This document shows, piece after piece, positions 41,934 to 49,617 of a DNA stretch of 64,000 nucleotides. Each line of letters starts with the position of its first letter. The stretch's first letter is position 1. The stretch covers positions 1,860,001 to 1,924,000 of the forward strand of contig NZ_JAPEOZ010000001.1 of the NCBI RefSeq assembly GCF_026340655.1, read 5' to 3'. Made by a program: the position numbers and the translations under genes. A model generated the notes under the pieces. The model was not told the origin of the DNA and ran no database searches. It worked only from the letters and a program-made list of their open reading frames with translations. Source of the stretch: Streptomyces sp. NBC_01275. GTDB taxonomy: Bacteria > Actinomycetota > Actinomycetes > Streptomycetales > Streptomycetaceae.

Positions 41934-42292
41934 TGGGCGATGTCCTTGCGCAGTGCGGCGGCGGCGCCGAGGTAGACATGGCTGATGTCGGCCCGCGGCC
42001 GGTCGGACTCGATGTGCGCGAGGATCCGTACGACGCGCGGCAGGGCGCCCTCGATGTCGAGTTCCTGCGCGCAGATCAGCGGCACGTCGACGATGCCCAG
42101 CTTGCGGGCCGCGGCCGCCGGGAAGTCGCTGTGCAGGTCGGGCGTGGCCGTGAACCAGATGCTGATCAGGTCGTCGGCGCTGAGGGAGTTCCGCTCCAGG
42201 ACGGCGGTGAGCAGCGCGCCGACCTGCTCGTCCATGTGGCCGGCCTCGTCCCTCTCCAGCTGGACGGCTCCCCGGACCGCTCGTACCGCCAC
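41930..42292 (-). CDS. aroH: Chorismate mutase, AroH class
   Basis: A 120-aa monofunctional AroH-type mutase converting chorismate to prephenate. The motif VRAVRGAVQLERDEAGHMDE holds the conserved active-site Arg, and DLISIWFTATPDLHSDFPAA and GALPRVVRILAHIES are characteristic. The start is GTG 42292 with AAGGAG seven bases upstream. The stop overlaps the tyrA start, so the two steps are made together. The length equals the family norm. Confidence 0.93.
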   Translation of the reverse strand: MAVRAVRGAVQLERDEAGHMDEQVGALLTAVLERNSLSADDLISIWFTATPDLHSDFPAAAARKLGIVDVPLICAQELDIEGALPRVVRILAHIESDRPRADISHVYLGAAAALRKDIAQ

Positions 42293-42547
42293 GGCGCTGC
42301 TCCTTGCTGATATACGGCTCTTGGTGCATCCAGCGTAGTCAGCCCGCGTCGGACCGGTGCGCGCCGCCCGCCCGCTGAGACGGGGACGCCGAGGCGACAC
42401 CGCGGAGACGCCGAGGGGGCGCCGAGGGGGGACGCTGAGGCGACGCCGAGACGGAAACACCCCCGTACGCCCCCTTTACGCCGGGTGCGGCCTGCGCTCT
42501 CATGTCAATCTGACGGCAGGACACCCGCCTCTCGGGGAAGGCCCGGC
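42293..42547. repeat. Divergent intergenic region with GACGCCGAGG repeats
   Basis: The 255-base interval between aroH and the 42548 gene contains an imperfect direct-repeat field at about 42378-42455 built on GACGCCGAGG and GACGCTGAGGCGAC. Both promoters must lie here. No ORF is supported. Confidence 0.6.
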
Positions 42548-43198
42548 ATGAAGCGTCCAGGACCCCTGCTCACCCTTCTCGCGGGACTGGTGCTCGGCCT
42601 GTTCCTGCTGACGCTCAACGCGACGACGGGGACGAAGAACGCGGCCTCGTCCACCGTGTCGCAGTCCCCGGCCCCGTCGCCGAAGACCAGCGCCCCGCCG
42701 TCCCCCACGCCCTCGCCCTCCCGCACCTCGGTTCCCGACGCCGACTACGCCGGCCGCACCAAGGACGACTCGGCCGCGATCGCCGTGTCCCTGCGCGACG
42801 GCAAGGCGATCGCGTACTTCTGCGACGGGCACACCAAGGAGTCCTGGCTGAAGGGCGACGTCGAGGACGACGGCGCCCTGCGGCTCACCGGGAAGGACGG
42901 CGCGCGGCTGGACGGCACGCTCGAGGAGGGCAGGCGGATCAGCGGCACGGTCGACGTCGGCGGCACGCACCAGGCGTTCACCGCGGACAGGGCGAAGAAG
43001 CCGTCCGGGCTGTGGCGGGCGACGGCCACCGTGCGCTCCGCGAAGATCGACGGCGGCTGGATCATCCTCAAGGACGGCACCCAGGTGGGCATCGTCACCC
43101 GCGACGGCGAACCCTCGCCCGCGCCCCGCATCGACCCCGAGACCGGCGCGGTGACGGTCGACGGACAGCAGCTCACGGCCCGCCCCGCGACCCCCTGA
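42548..43198 (+). CDS. Membrane-anchored hypothetical protein
   Basis: A 216-aa protein with one N-terminal hydrophobic helix (6-26, LLTLLAGLVLGLFLLTL) lacking a lipobox cysteine, so probably a membrane anchor. A Ser/Pro linker (33-62) leads to a beta-rich exported domain (DSAAIAVSLRDGKAIAYFCD; SWLKGDVEDDGALRLTGKDG), presumably for ligand or protein contact. The family is not recognised. GGAAGG precedes the ATG. It is first in line with the DUF6529 and Rieske genes (48 bases away) and could be their partner outside the membrane. Confidence 0.72.
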   Translation: MKRPGPLLTLLAGLVLGLFLLTLNATTGTKNAASSTVSQSPAPSPKTSAPPSPTPSPSRTSVPDADYAGRTKDDSAAIAVSLRDGKAIAYFCDGHTKESWLKGDVEDDGALRLTGKDGARLDGTLEEGRRISGTVDVGGTHQAFTADRAKKPSGLWRATATVRSAKIDGGWIILKDGTQVGIVTRDGEPSPAPRIDPETGAVTVDGQQLTARPATP

Positions 43199-43246
43199 CC
43201 CCCTGTCCCCCTCGACCCCCTGACCTCCTTTTCCCAGGGAGCCACC

Positions 43247-43828
43247 ATGACCGTCGACCCGAACGCCGCCACCCAGAGCTTCCCGCCCTCGCGCCCCGCG
43301 CCGGCGCCCCACCCCGCCCGATACCTCGTCCCGGCCCTGGTCGCGGCCGCGGTGGCGGTGGCCCTCGGGGTGTACGGCAAGGTCCACGACCCGGCCGGCA
43401 CCGCCTTCAATCTGGCCGGCTTCAGCAGCACGGGCGCGGTGAAGTCCTGGCTGGCGACGGCCGCGGTCTTCTTCGCGCTGGTCCAGGTCGTCTCGGCCCT
43501 GATGCTCTACGGGAAGCTGCCGGGCCCGAGCTGGTCCGGGACGCTGCACCGCTGGTCCGGCCGTGCGGCCTTTCTGATCACGGTCCCGGTTGCGGTGCAC
43601 TGTCTGTACGCGCTTGGCTATCAGACATATGAAACGCGCGTTGTGTGGCACTCCGTCCTGGGCTGCTTCTTCTTCGGCGCCTTCAGCGCCAAGATGCTGC
43701 TGCTGCGCTGGGAGCGGCTCCCGGGATGGCTGCTGCCGATCGTCGGCGGACTCGTCTTCGCCGTGCTCACGATCATCTGGCTCACTTCCGCCCTCTGGTT
43801 CTTCCGCACGTTCGGAGTGACGACATGA
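43247..43828 (+). CDS. DUF6529-type membrane protein, possible haem-binding partner
   Basis: A 193-aa integral membrane protein with four or more helices. Histidines in helical positions (TLHRWSGRAAF; VPVAVHCLYALG; VWHSVLGCFFFG) recall small b-type cytochromes, but haem ligation is inferred. The end overlaps the Rieske gene (ATGA), so the two are co-translated. I assign the DUF6529 label from memory. It likely passes electrons or anchors the Rieske protein. Confidence 0.68.
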   Translation: MTVDPNAATQSFPPSRPAPAPHPARYLVPALVAAAVAVALGVYGKVHDPAGTAFNLAGFSSTGAVKSWLATAAVFFALVQVVSALMLYGKLPGPSWSGTLHRWSGRAAFLITVPVAVHCLYALGYQTYETRVVWHSVLGCFFFGAFSAKMLLLRWERLPGWLLPIVGGLVFAVLTIIWLTSALWFFRTFGVTT

Positions 43829-44250
43829 CCCTCCCCGCGAAACGGCGCACGGTTCTCCTGGCGACGGGCGGCGCGGCAGCGGCGCTCGCCGCGGGGTGCA
43901 GCAACTACGGCGGCGACAGCTCCTCGTCGTCCTCGTCCGAGGACTCCCCGAAGGCCTCCGCCGGAGAGGAACTGGCGAAGACGGCCGACATCCCGGTCGG
44001 CGGCGGCAAGATCTTCAAGGACCAGAAGGTGGTCGTCACGCAGCCGGCGAAGGACGACTTCAAGGCCTTCTCCGCGGTCTGCACCCACCAGGGCTGCACG
44101 GTCGGCAGCGTCGCCGACGGCACGATCAACTGTCCCTGCCACAAGAGCAAGTTCCGCATCGCCGACGGCTCCGTCGCGGGCGGCCCGGCCCCCAGCCCGC
44201 TGCCGGCCGAGCAGATCACGGTGCAGGGCGGCACCATCAAACTGGCGTGA
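43825..44250 (+). CDS. Rieske [2Fe-2S] lipoprotein, Tat-type signal
   Basis: A 141-aa exported Rieske protein. The N-terminus KRRTVLLATGG fits a Tat-type signal with the lipobox AAGC; a Ser-rich linker follows. The cluster ligands are in CTHQGC and CPCHKSKF (two Cys, two His), as in Rieske ferredoxin-like domains. Translated with the membrane protein upstream. Candidate function: electron transfer at the outer membrane face, perhaps with a quinol or dioxygenase system; the partner is unknown. It is convergent with the ADP-ribosylglycohydrolase gene. Confidence 0.88.
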   Translation: MTLPAKRRTVLLATGGAAAALAAGCSNYGGDSSSSSSSEDSPKASAGEELAKTADIPVGGGKIFKDQKVVVTQPAKDDFKAFSAVCTHQGCTVGSVADGTINCPCHKSKFRIADGSVAGGPAPSPLPAEQITVQGGTIKLA

Positions 44251-44271
44251 CCGCCGCCCCCACCCTGCCCG

Positions 44272-45294
44272 CTAGTCCCACAGCGCCCCCAGCGTCACCA
44301 GCTCCCCCTGGTACTCGATCCGGTCCGCCCACGCCGTGGGCCAGGCGTCCGCCCCGGCGTACGCGCCCGCGAACGCGCCCGCCAGACAGGCGAGGGAGTC
44401 GGAGTCGCCGGAGGAGCAGGCGGCCCGGCGCAGGACGGTCACCGGCTCGTCGGGGAAGAGCAGGAAGCACAGCAGCCCGGTCGCCAGGGCCTCCTCGGCG
44501 ATCCACCCCGCCCCCGTGGCCAGACACGGGTCGGTCTCGGGCGAGGGGTCCCGCAGCGCGTCCTCGAGGCGGTCCAGGACGCCCAGGCACTCGTCCCAGC
44601 CGCGCGCGATGAACTCCTCCGGGGTCGCGTCGTGGCTGCGCGTCCACAGGTCGCCGAGCCAGCGGTGGTAGTACCGGGTGCGGCTGTCACGGGCGTACGA
44701 CCGCAGCAGCCCGACCAGCCCGGCGGGCTCGGCGCCCTGCGCGAGCAGCCGTACGGCGTGCGCGGTGAGGTCGGAGGCGGCGAGCGCGGTGGGGTGCCCG
44801 TGGGTGAGGCCGGACTGGAGCTGGGCGGCGCCGGCGCGCTGCTCGTCGCTGAGGCCGGGAGCGAGGCCGAGGGGCGCGACGCGCATATTGGCGCCGCAGC
44901 CCTTGGAGCCGATCTGGCTGGCGTCCTGCCAGAGGCGCCTGTCGTCCTCCAGCAGCTCGCAGGCGGTCAGGCAGGTCCGTCCGGGCGCCCGGTTGTTGTC
45001 CGGCGACCGGTACCAGTCCACGAACTCCTTGCGCAGCGGCCGCGCCAGCCCCTCCGGGACCAGCAGCCCCCGGTCCATGGCCGTACGCATGGCCCGTCCC
45101 AGCGCCAGCGTCATCTGTGTGTCGTCGGAGACGAAGGCCCGGTTGGGCAGTTCCATCTGCCGCCACGGCCCGCACTTGGCGAGGATCGAGGGGATGTCGT
45201 TGAACTCGGTCGGAAAGCCGAGCGCGTCCCCCAGCGCGAGGCCCAGCAGGGCCCCCGTCGCGGCGCGCTTCTTGACGGTGGTCGTGGCGGTCAT
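44272..45294 (-). CDS. ADP-ribosylglycohydrolase family protein
   Basis: A 340-aa DraG/ARH-type hydrolase removing ADP-ribose from proteins or small molecules. GALLGLALGDALGFPTEFND begins the fold, SDDTQMTLALGRAM provides metal-binding Asp/Thr, and GDSDSLACLAGAFAGAY provides the second metal motif. The start is ATG 45294, overlapping the nrtR-type gene's stop (ATGA). Co-expression with NrtR suggests a role in NAD or ADP-ribose turnover. No RNase/ART partner gene is adjacent. Confidence 0.9.
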   Translation of the reverse strand: MTATTTVKKRAATGALLGLALGDALGFPTEFNDIPSILAKCGPWRQMELPNRAFVSDDTQMTLALGRAMRTAMDRGLLVPEGLARPLRKEFVDWYRSPDNNRAPGRTCLTACELLEDDRRLWQDASQIGSKGCGANMRVAPLGLAPGLSDEQRAGAAQLQSGLTHGHPTALAASDLTAHAVRLLAQGAEPAGLVGLLRSYARDSRTRYYHRWLGDLWTRSHDATPEEFIARGWDECLGVLDRLEDALRDPSPETDPCLATGAGWIAEEALATGLLCFLLFPDEPVTVLRRAACSSGDSDSLACLAGAFAGAYAGADAWPTAWADRIEYQGELVTLGALWD

Positions 45295-46010
45295 GCGGAT
45301 CGTCCTTCCCGGGGCGGTCGCAGCAGAGGCGGATGGAGCGCGGCGGCGGCGCCGGCGCGGTAGAGAGCGGCCGGTTTGCCGCGTCCGCCGGTGAGGCGGG
45401 CGGCGCCGGGAACGGGCTCGACGAAGCCCGGGGTGGCGAGGACCTTGCGGCGGAAGTTGGGACGGTCGAGCCCGGTGCCCCACACCGTCTCGTAGACCTG
45501 CTGGAGCTCGCCGAGGGTGAACTCGGGCAGGCAGAAGGCGGTGGCGAGGCAGGTGTACTCGAACTTGGCGCCGACCCGGTCGTGGGCGTCGGCCAGGATC
45601 CGGTCGTGGTCGAAGGCGAGCGGCGCCGCGTCGTCGTACGGCAGCCAGCGGGCCTGGGCCGCGTCGCCGCCGCCGTGCGGCTCGGGCGCGTCGGGCAGCA
45701 GCGCGGCGAAGGCGACCGAGACGACCCGCATGCGGGGGTCGCGGCCGGGCTCGCTGTAGGTGCGCAGCTGCTCCAGGTGGAGGCCGGAGACGTCCGTGAG
45801 GCCGGTCTCCTCGGCCAGCTCGCGGCGGGCGGCCGTCTCCGCGGACTCGTCGGGCCGCACAAAGCCCCCGGGCAGCGCCCAGCAGCCGGCGTACGGCTGC
45901 TGACCGCGCTCGACGAGCAGGACGTGGAGGGCGCCTTCGCGCAGGGTCAGGACGGCGAGGTCGACGGTGACGGCGAAGGGCTCGTGGGCGTGCTTGTCGT
46001 AGCCCTTCAC
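45291..46010 (-). CDS. nrtR: NrtR-type Nudix transcriptional regulator
   Basis: A 239-aa protein: N-terminal Nudix domain (about 10-145) and C-terminal winged-helix domain (about 155-220; NFRRKVLATPGFVEPV) as in NrtR, the ADP-ribose-responsive repressor of NAD metabolism. The Nudix box reads GGFVRPDESAETAARRELAE then ETG and looks complete, so catalytic activity may be kept. The start is GTG 46010, directly touching a 51-bp palindrome that contains the operator. Overlapping genes suggest coupled expression with the ADP-ribosylglycohydrolase. Confidence 0.85.
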   Translation of the reverse strand: MKGYDKHAHEPFAVTVDLAVLTLREGALHVLLVERGQQPYAGCWALPGGFVRPDESAETAARRELAEETGLTDVSGLHLEQLRTYSEPGRDPRMRVVSVAFAALLPDAPEPHGGGDAAQARWLPYDDAAPLAFDHDRILADAHDRVGAKFEYTCLATAFCLPEFTLGELQQVYETVWGTGLDRPNFRRKVLATPGFVEPVPGAARLTGGRGKPAALYRAGAAAALHPPLLRPPREGRSA

Positions 46011-46061
46011 GACCGCACCCCCTTTTTATAGTCATCACGACTATAAAAAGGGGGTGCGGTC
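46011..46061. promoter_or_regulatory. NrtR operator in a 51-bp perfect inverted repeat
   Basis: Two exact 23-bp arms (46011-46033 and 46039-46061) flank the 5-base spacer ATCAC. The core TATAGTC-ATCAC-GACTATA resembles the NrtR operator type. The outer arms (CCGCACCCCC and GGGGGTGCGG) include the ribosome site of the nrtR gene, so the transcript could also fold into a hairpin hiding it. The 3' arm ends one base before the GTG. Confidence 0.85.
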
Positions 46062-46116
46062 CAGCACAAGCCTTCGGCGGCGGTCAATACCACCAACTGC
46101 CCCTGGAAAACGACTC

Positions 46117-46200
46117 CTGGAGATCCGCCCTAGAGATCGACTCCTAGAGATCGGCCCTTAGGGATCGCCCCTTAGAGATCGCTCTTTAGAGATCGACCTC
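46117..46200. repeat. Six tandem 14-bp repeats at the end of rluB
   Basis: Units of the form TAGAGATCGNNCNC at 46131, 46145, 46159, 46173 and 46187, with a degenerate first copy at 46117. The last unit encodes the final four residues and stop of rluB; the others are downstream of it. The 13-bp repeats at 54846 share AGAGATC. Confidence 0.85.
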
Positions 46201-47280
46201 GTTCATCAGCATGCCGACCTCGGTGTTGGACAGCCGGCGCAGCCAGCCCGACTTCTGGTCGCCCAGGGTGATCGGGCCGAAGCCGGTGCGCACCAGCTTG
46301 TCGACCGGGAAGCCGGCCTCCGCCAGCATCCGGCGCACGATGTGCTTGCGCCCCTCGTGCAGGGTCACCTCGACCAGGTAGTTCTTGCCGGTCTGCTCGA
46401 CGACGCGGAAGTGGTCGGCGCGCGCGTAGCCGTCCTCCAGCTCGATGCCGTCCTTCAGCCGCTTGCCCAGGTCGCGCGGGACCGGGCCCACGATGTGCGC
46501 GAGGTAGGTCTTCTTCACGCCGTACCGGGGGTGGGACAACCGGTGCGCCAGCTCGCCGTGGTTGGTGAGCAGGATGACGCCCTCGGTCTCGGTGTCGAGC
46601 CGCCCCACGTGGAAGAGCCGCGTCTCCCGGTTGGTCACGTAGTCGCCGAGGCACTGACGTCCCTCGGTGTCCTCCATCGTCGAGACGACGCCGGCCGGCT
46701 TGTTCAGCGAGAAGAACTGGTACGACTGGGTGGCGACGGTCAGACCGTCGACCCTGACCTCGTCCTTCTGCGGGTCGACCCGCTTGCCCTGCTCGAGCAC
46801 GATCTCGCCGTTGACCTCGACCCGCGCCTGCTCGATCAGCTCCTCGCAGGCGCGCCGGGAGCCGTAGCCGGCACGCGCGAGGATCTTCTGCAGCCGCTCG
46901 CCCTCCTGCTCGGCGCCCGGGAAGGTCTTGGGCGGCTTGACGTCCTTCTTGCCCGCGTACCGCTCGCGGTTGCGCTCCTCGGCCCGCGCCTCGTACTCGC
47001 GGGAGGTCGCCGGGACCGAACGGCCGCGCCCGGTGCCCTGCCCCTGCTTGGGGCCGCCCTTGGCGCCGCCGCGCGCGGACGCGCCGCGCCCGGACTTCGG
47101 GCCCTCGTGGGTCCCGCTCGGCCCTACGTCGTAGCGGCGCTCCTCGGGACGGGGCTTGCCCGGGCGCTTCGGCCTGTCGTCGCGCCCTCCGCCGCCCTTC
47201 GGCTGGGAGCCGCCTCCACCGGTTCCCCGGGGCTTGCCGCGCCCGCTGTTCCTGCCATTGCCGCTGCCACTGCTTCGCAT
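46186..47280 (-). CDS. rluB: 23S rRNA pseudouridine synthase RluB-type
   Basis: A 364-aa pseudouridine synthase acting on large-subunit rRNA (RluB/RsuA family). A Gly/Arg/Lys-rich disordered N-terminus (1-120) precedes an S4 RNA-binding domain (RLQKILARAGYGSRRACEEL) and the catalytic domain with the Asp in GRLDTETEGVILLTNHGEL and HPRYGVKKTYL. The ATG 47280 shares a base with the scpB stop (TGATG). The scpA-scpB-rluB order is conserved widely in Gram-positive bacteria. Confidence 0.9.
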   Translation of the reverse strand: MRSSGSGNGRNSGRGKPRGTGGGGSQPKGGGGRDDRPKRPGKPRPEERRYDVGPSGTHEGPKSGRGASARGGAKGGPKQGQGTGRGRSVPATSREYEARAEERNRERYAGKKDVKPPKTFPGAEQEGERLQKILARAGYGSRRACEELIEQARVEVNGEIVLEQGKRVDPQKDEVRVDGLTVATQSYQFFSLNKPAGVVSTMEDTEGRQCLGDYVTNRETRLFHVGRLDTETEGVILLTNHGELAHRLSHPRYGVKKTYLAHIVGPVPRDLGKRLKDGIELEDGYARADHFRVVEQTGKNYLVEVTLHEGRKHIVRRMLAEAGFPVDKLVRTGFGPITLGDQKSGWLRRLSNTEVGMLMNEVDL

Positions 47281-47909
47281 CAAAGTTCCGTCGTCGTCGT
47301 GTCGTCTGCATCTGCGTCCGGTGCGTCCGGATCGAACGACGGGACCCCTTCCAGCGTCTCGGCCTCGATCGCCTCCGCCTCGGGGAGAAAGGGCGCGAGC
47401 TCCGGGAGCTCGTCCAGGCCTCGCAGGCCCATCCGCTCCAGAAAGTAGTTCGTCGTCCTATACAGGATCGCACCTGTTTCGCGTTCCGCGCCCGCCTCCT
47501 CGACGAGACCGCGCTGGAGCAGGGTCCGCATCACGCCGTCGCAGTTCACTCCGCGCACCGCGGAGACCCTGCTACGGCTCACCGGCTGACGGTAGGCGAC
47601 GACCGCCAGCGTCTCCAGCGCCGCCTGGGTGAGCCGGGCCTGCTGGCCGTCCAGCACGAAGCCCTCGACGGCCGCCGCGTACTCGGGCCGGGTGTAGAAC
47701 CGCCAGCCGCCCGCGACGGGCCTGAGCTCGAAACCGCGCCGCTGCACGGTGTACTCGTCGGCCAGCTCCCGCAGGGCGTCCGCGATCTGCCGCCGGGGCC
47801 GCTGGAGGATCTTCGCGAGGTGGTCCTCGGTCGCGGGCTCGTCCACGACCATGAGCACGGCCTCCAGGGCCGGCTTGAGATCGAGATCGGCGACGGTCTG
47901 CTCATTCAC
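47280..47909 (-). CDS. scpB: Segregation and condensation protein ScpB
   Basis: A 209-aa winged-helix protein that joins ScpA and SMC in the condensin-like complex. It begins VNEQTVADLDLKPALEAVLM with paired winged-helix segments (QIADALRELADEYTVQRRGF, LTQAALETLAVVAYRQPVSR). An acidic C-terminal tail follows. The start is GTG 47909, overlapping scpA by eight bases. smc is elsewhere. Confidence 0.93.
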   Translation of the reverse strand: MNEQTVADLDLKPALEAVLMVVDEPATEDHLAKILQRPRRQIADALRELADEYTVQRRGFELRPVAGGWRFYTRPEYAAAVEGFVLDGQQARLTQAALETLAVVAYRQPVSRSRVSAVRGVNCDGVMRTLLQRGLVEEAGAERETGAILYRTTNYFLERMGLRGLDELPELAPFLPEAEAIEAETLEGVPSFDPDAPDADADDTTTTEL

Positions 47910-49029
47910 GCTTCTTCTCCTCCTCCGGCCTCTCGGGCTCCTCGGGCGGGCGGTCGAACTCGTCGGTGACCCTGGGCTGCGCGTCCCCGTCCCCACCGGT
48001 CCACCGCACCAGCAGCTCCCCCAGCGCGATCTCCTGGTCCAGCGCGACGGCCTTCTCCCGGTACAGCTCCAACAGCGCCAGAAAGCGCGCTACGACGGTG
48101 AGGGTGTCGTCGGTGTCCGCCACCAGCGTGCGGAAGCTGGCCTGCCCGAGCCGCCGCAGCCGTGCGACGACGATCCCGGCCTGCTCCTGCACGCTCACCA
48201 GCGGCGCGTGGATGTGGTCGACGTACACCTGCGGCTTGGCCCTGGGCTGCATCGCCTTCACGGCGAGCTTCGCGAAGCCCTCCGCGCCGATGCTGATGAC
48301 GACCTCGGGCAGCAGCTCGGCGTGGTGCGGTTCGAGGCCGACGGTACGCGGGTAGCGGCGGGCCTCCGCGTCGAGCTTCGCGGTGAAGACGTCGGCGACC
48401 TGTTTGTACGCGCGGTACTGGAGCAGCCGGGCGAACAGCAGGTCTCGGGCCTCGAGCAGCGCCAGGTCGGCCTCGTCCTCGACCTCGGCGGCGGGCAGCA
48501 GCCGGGCCGCCTTGAGATCGAGCAGCGTGGCGGCCACGACGAGGAACTCGGTCGTCTGGTCCAGGTCCCAGTCCGGGCCCATCGCCCTGATGTGCGCCAT
48601 GAACTCGTCGGTGACCTTCGACAGTGCGACCTCGGTGACGTCCAGCTTGTGCTTGGAGATCAGCTGGAGGAGCAGATCGAAGGGCCCCTCGAAGTTGGCG
48701 AGCCGGACCTTGAAGACCCCGTCATTCGGCTCGCGGGGCTCACGTGGCCCACAGGGCTCGGCGACGGCGATGGGGGCCGTGGCCACGGGCTCCGGATCGG
48801 TGGACTCCGGAGCGGCGGATTTCGGAGCGGCGGATTTCGGAGCAGAGGATTCCGGAGCAGAGGATTCCGGAACGACAGGTTCCGGCACCGCCGGCGCCGT
48901 GTCCGGCACTTCCGGCACCCCGTCCGGGACGGGAACCGGCGATGCCCCCGGCCCCCTCCCCAGCGCACGGCGACGGCCGCCGCCTGCGCCGGAGGCGGGA
49001 CCGGGGCCGGGAACGTCGTTCGAGGTCAT
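47902..49029 (-). CDS. scpA: Segregation and condensation protein ScpA (extended N-terminus)
   Basis: A 375-aa kleisin of the bacterial condensin complex. The conserved part starts about residue 105 (FKVRLANFEGPFDLLLQLIS) and includes FLVVAATLLDLKAARLLP. Residues 1-100 are a Pro/Ser/Ala-rich extension with the five-residue repeats PESSA, PESSA, PKSAA, PKSAA, from a 15-bp DNA repeat at about 48800-48890. The ATG 49029 lies 18 bases after the RHH-like gene. Part of the parA-rluB operon. Confidence 0.92.
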   Translation of the reverse strand: MTSNDVPGPGPASGAGGGRRRALGRGPGASPVPVPDGVPEVPDTAPAVPEPVVPESSAPESSAPKSAAPKSAAPESTDPEPVATAPIAVAEPCGPREPREPNDGVFKVRLANFEGPFDLLLQLISKHKLDVTEVALSKVTDEFMAHIRAMGPDWDLDQTTEFLVVAATLLDLKAARLLPAAEVEDEADLALLEARDLLFARLLQYRAYKQVADVFTAKLDAEARRYPRTVGLEPHHAELLPEVVISIGAEGFAKLAVKAMQPRAKPQVYVDHIHAPLVSVQEQAGIVVARLRRLGQASFRTLVADTDDTLTVVARFLALLELYREKAVALDQEIALGELLVRWTGGDGDAQPRVTDEFDRPPEEPERPEEEKKRE

Positions 49030-49047
49030 GGCCCCCGCAGGCTACCG

Positions 49048-49617
49048 CTACCGCCCGCGCAGTCGTCGTACGAGGATGCTCGCGTCCCCGCGGCTCTCCA
49101 GGTCGGCGAGGACCACGGCGACCGCCTCGCGGACGATCCGGCCCCGGTCCACGGCCAGTCCGTGCTCGCCGCGGAGCACCAGACGGGCGTGCTCCAGATC
49201 CATGAGCTCCTCGGCGGACACGTACACGGTGATCTTCTCGTCGTGCCGCTCGCGGCCGCTGGGCCGCCGCGACGCCGCCCGGCCGCGCTTGCGCGACTGG
49301 GCCTCGGCCGCGGCGGCGGGGGAGACAGAACCTTCCTGCGCCCCCTGACGGCGCGGACCGCGCTCCCCGGCGACGCCCCGGCTGTGGGACTCGCCGGAGT
49401 CGGCGTGATCGGCGTCGGCCGCCACATGCTCCGCGCCCTCGCCGTCCCCGCCCTGTACGGGCACGGACGGCGGAGCGTCCGCGGCGGCCGCTCCGTCGCT
49501 CTCGCCCGCCGGAGCGGGCACCCGGCCCTCGCCGCCTGCGGGGCGCCGGGGTGCGGACGGCTGAAGCGCCATTCCCCCTGTCGTACGGAAGAGTTCGTCG
49601 GCCCCCGGCAGACTCAC
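49048..49617 (-). CDS. Possible ribbon-helix-helix partner of ParA
   Basis: A 189-aa protein; the first 120 residues are low-complexity, acidic and Ala/Pro-rich. The C-terminal part (128-177) reads KITVYVSAEELMDLEHARLV and VDRGRIVREAVAVVLADLES, which has the strand-helix-helix outline of RHH (Arc/CopG-like) DNA-binding proteins. The start is GTG 49617 overlapping the parA stop (GTGA). Its location directly after parA suggests a centromere-binding or regulatory partner, in place of a ParB. The fold is inferred by eye. Confidence 0.6.
   Translation of the reverse strand: MSLPGADELFRTTGGMALQPSAPRRPAGGEGRVPAPAGESDGAAAADAPPSVPVQGGDGEGAEHVAADADHADSGESHSRGVAGERGPRRQGAQEGSVSPAAAAEAQSRKRGRAASRRPSGRERHDEKITVYVSAEELMDLEHARLVLRGEHGLAVDRGRIVREAVAVVLADLESRGDASILVRRLRGR

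Noticed and set aside
46117..46200. CRISPR-like array
   Set aside because: Units are 14 bp and directly abutting with no spacers; a simple tandem repeat.
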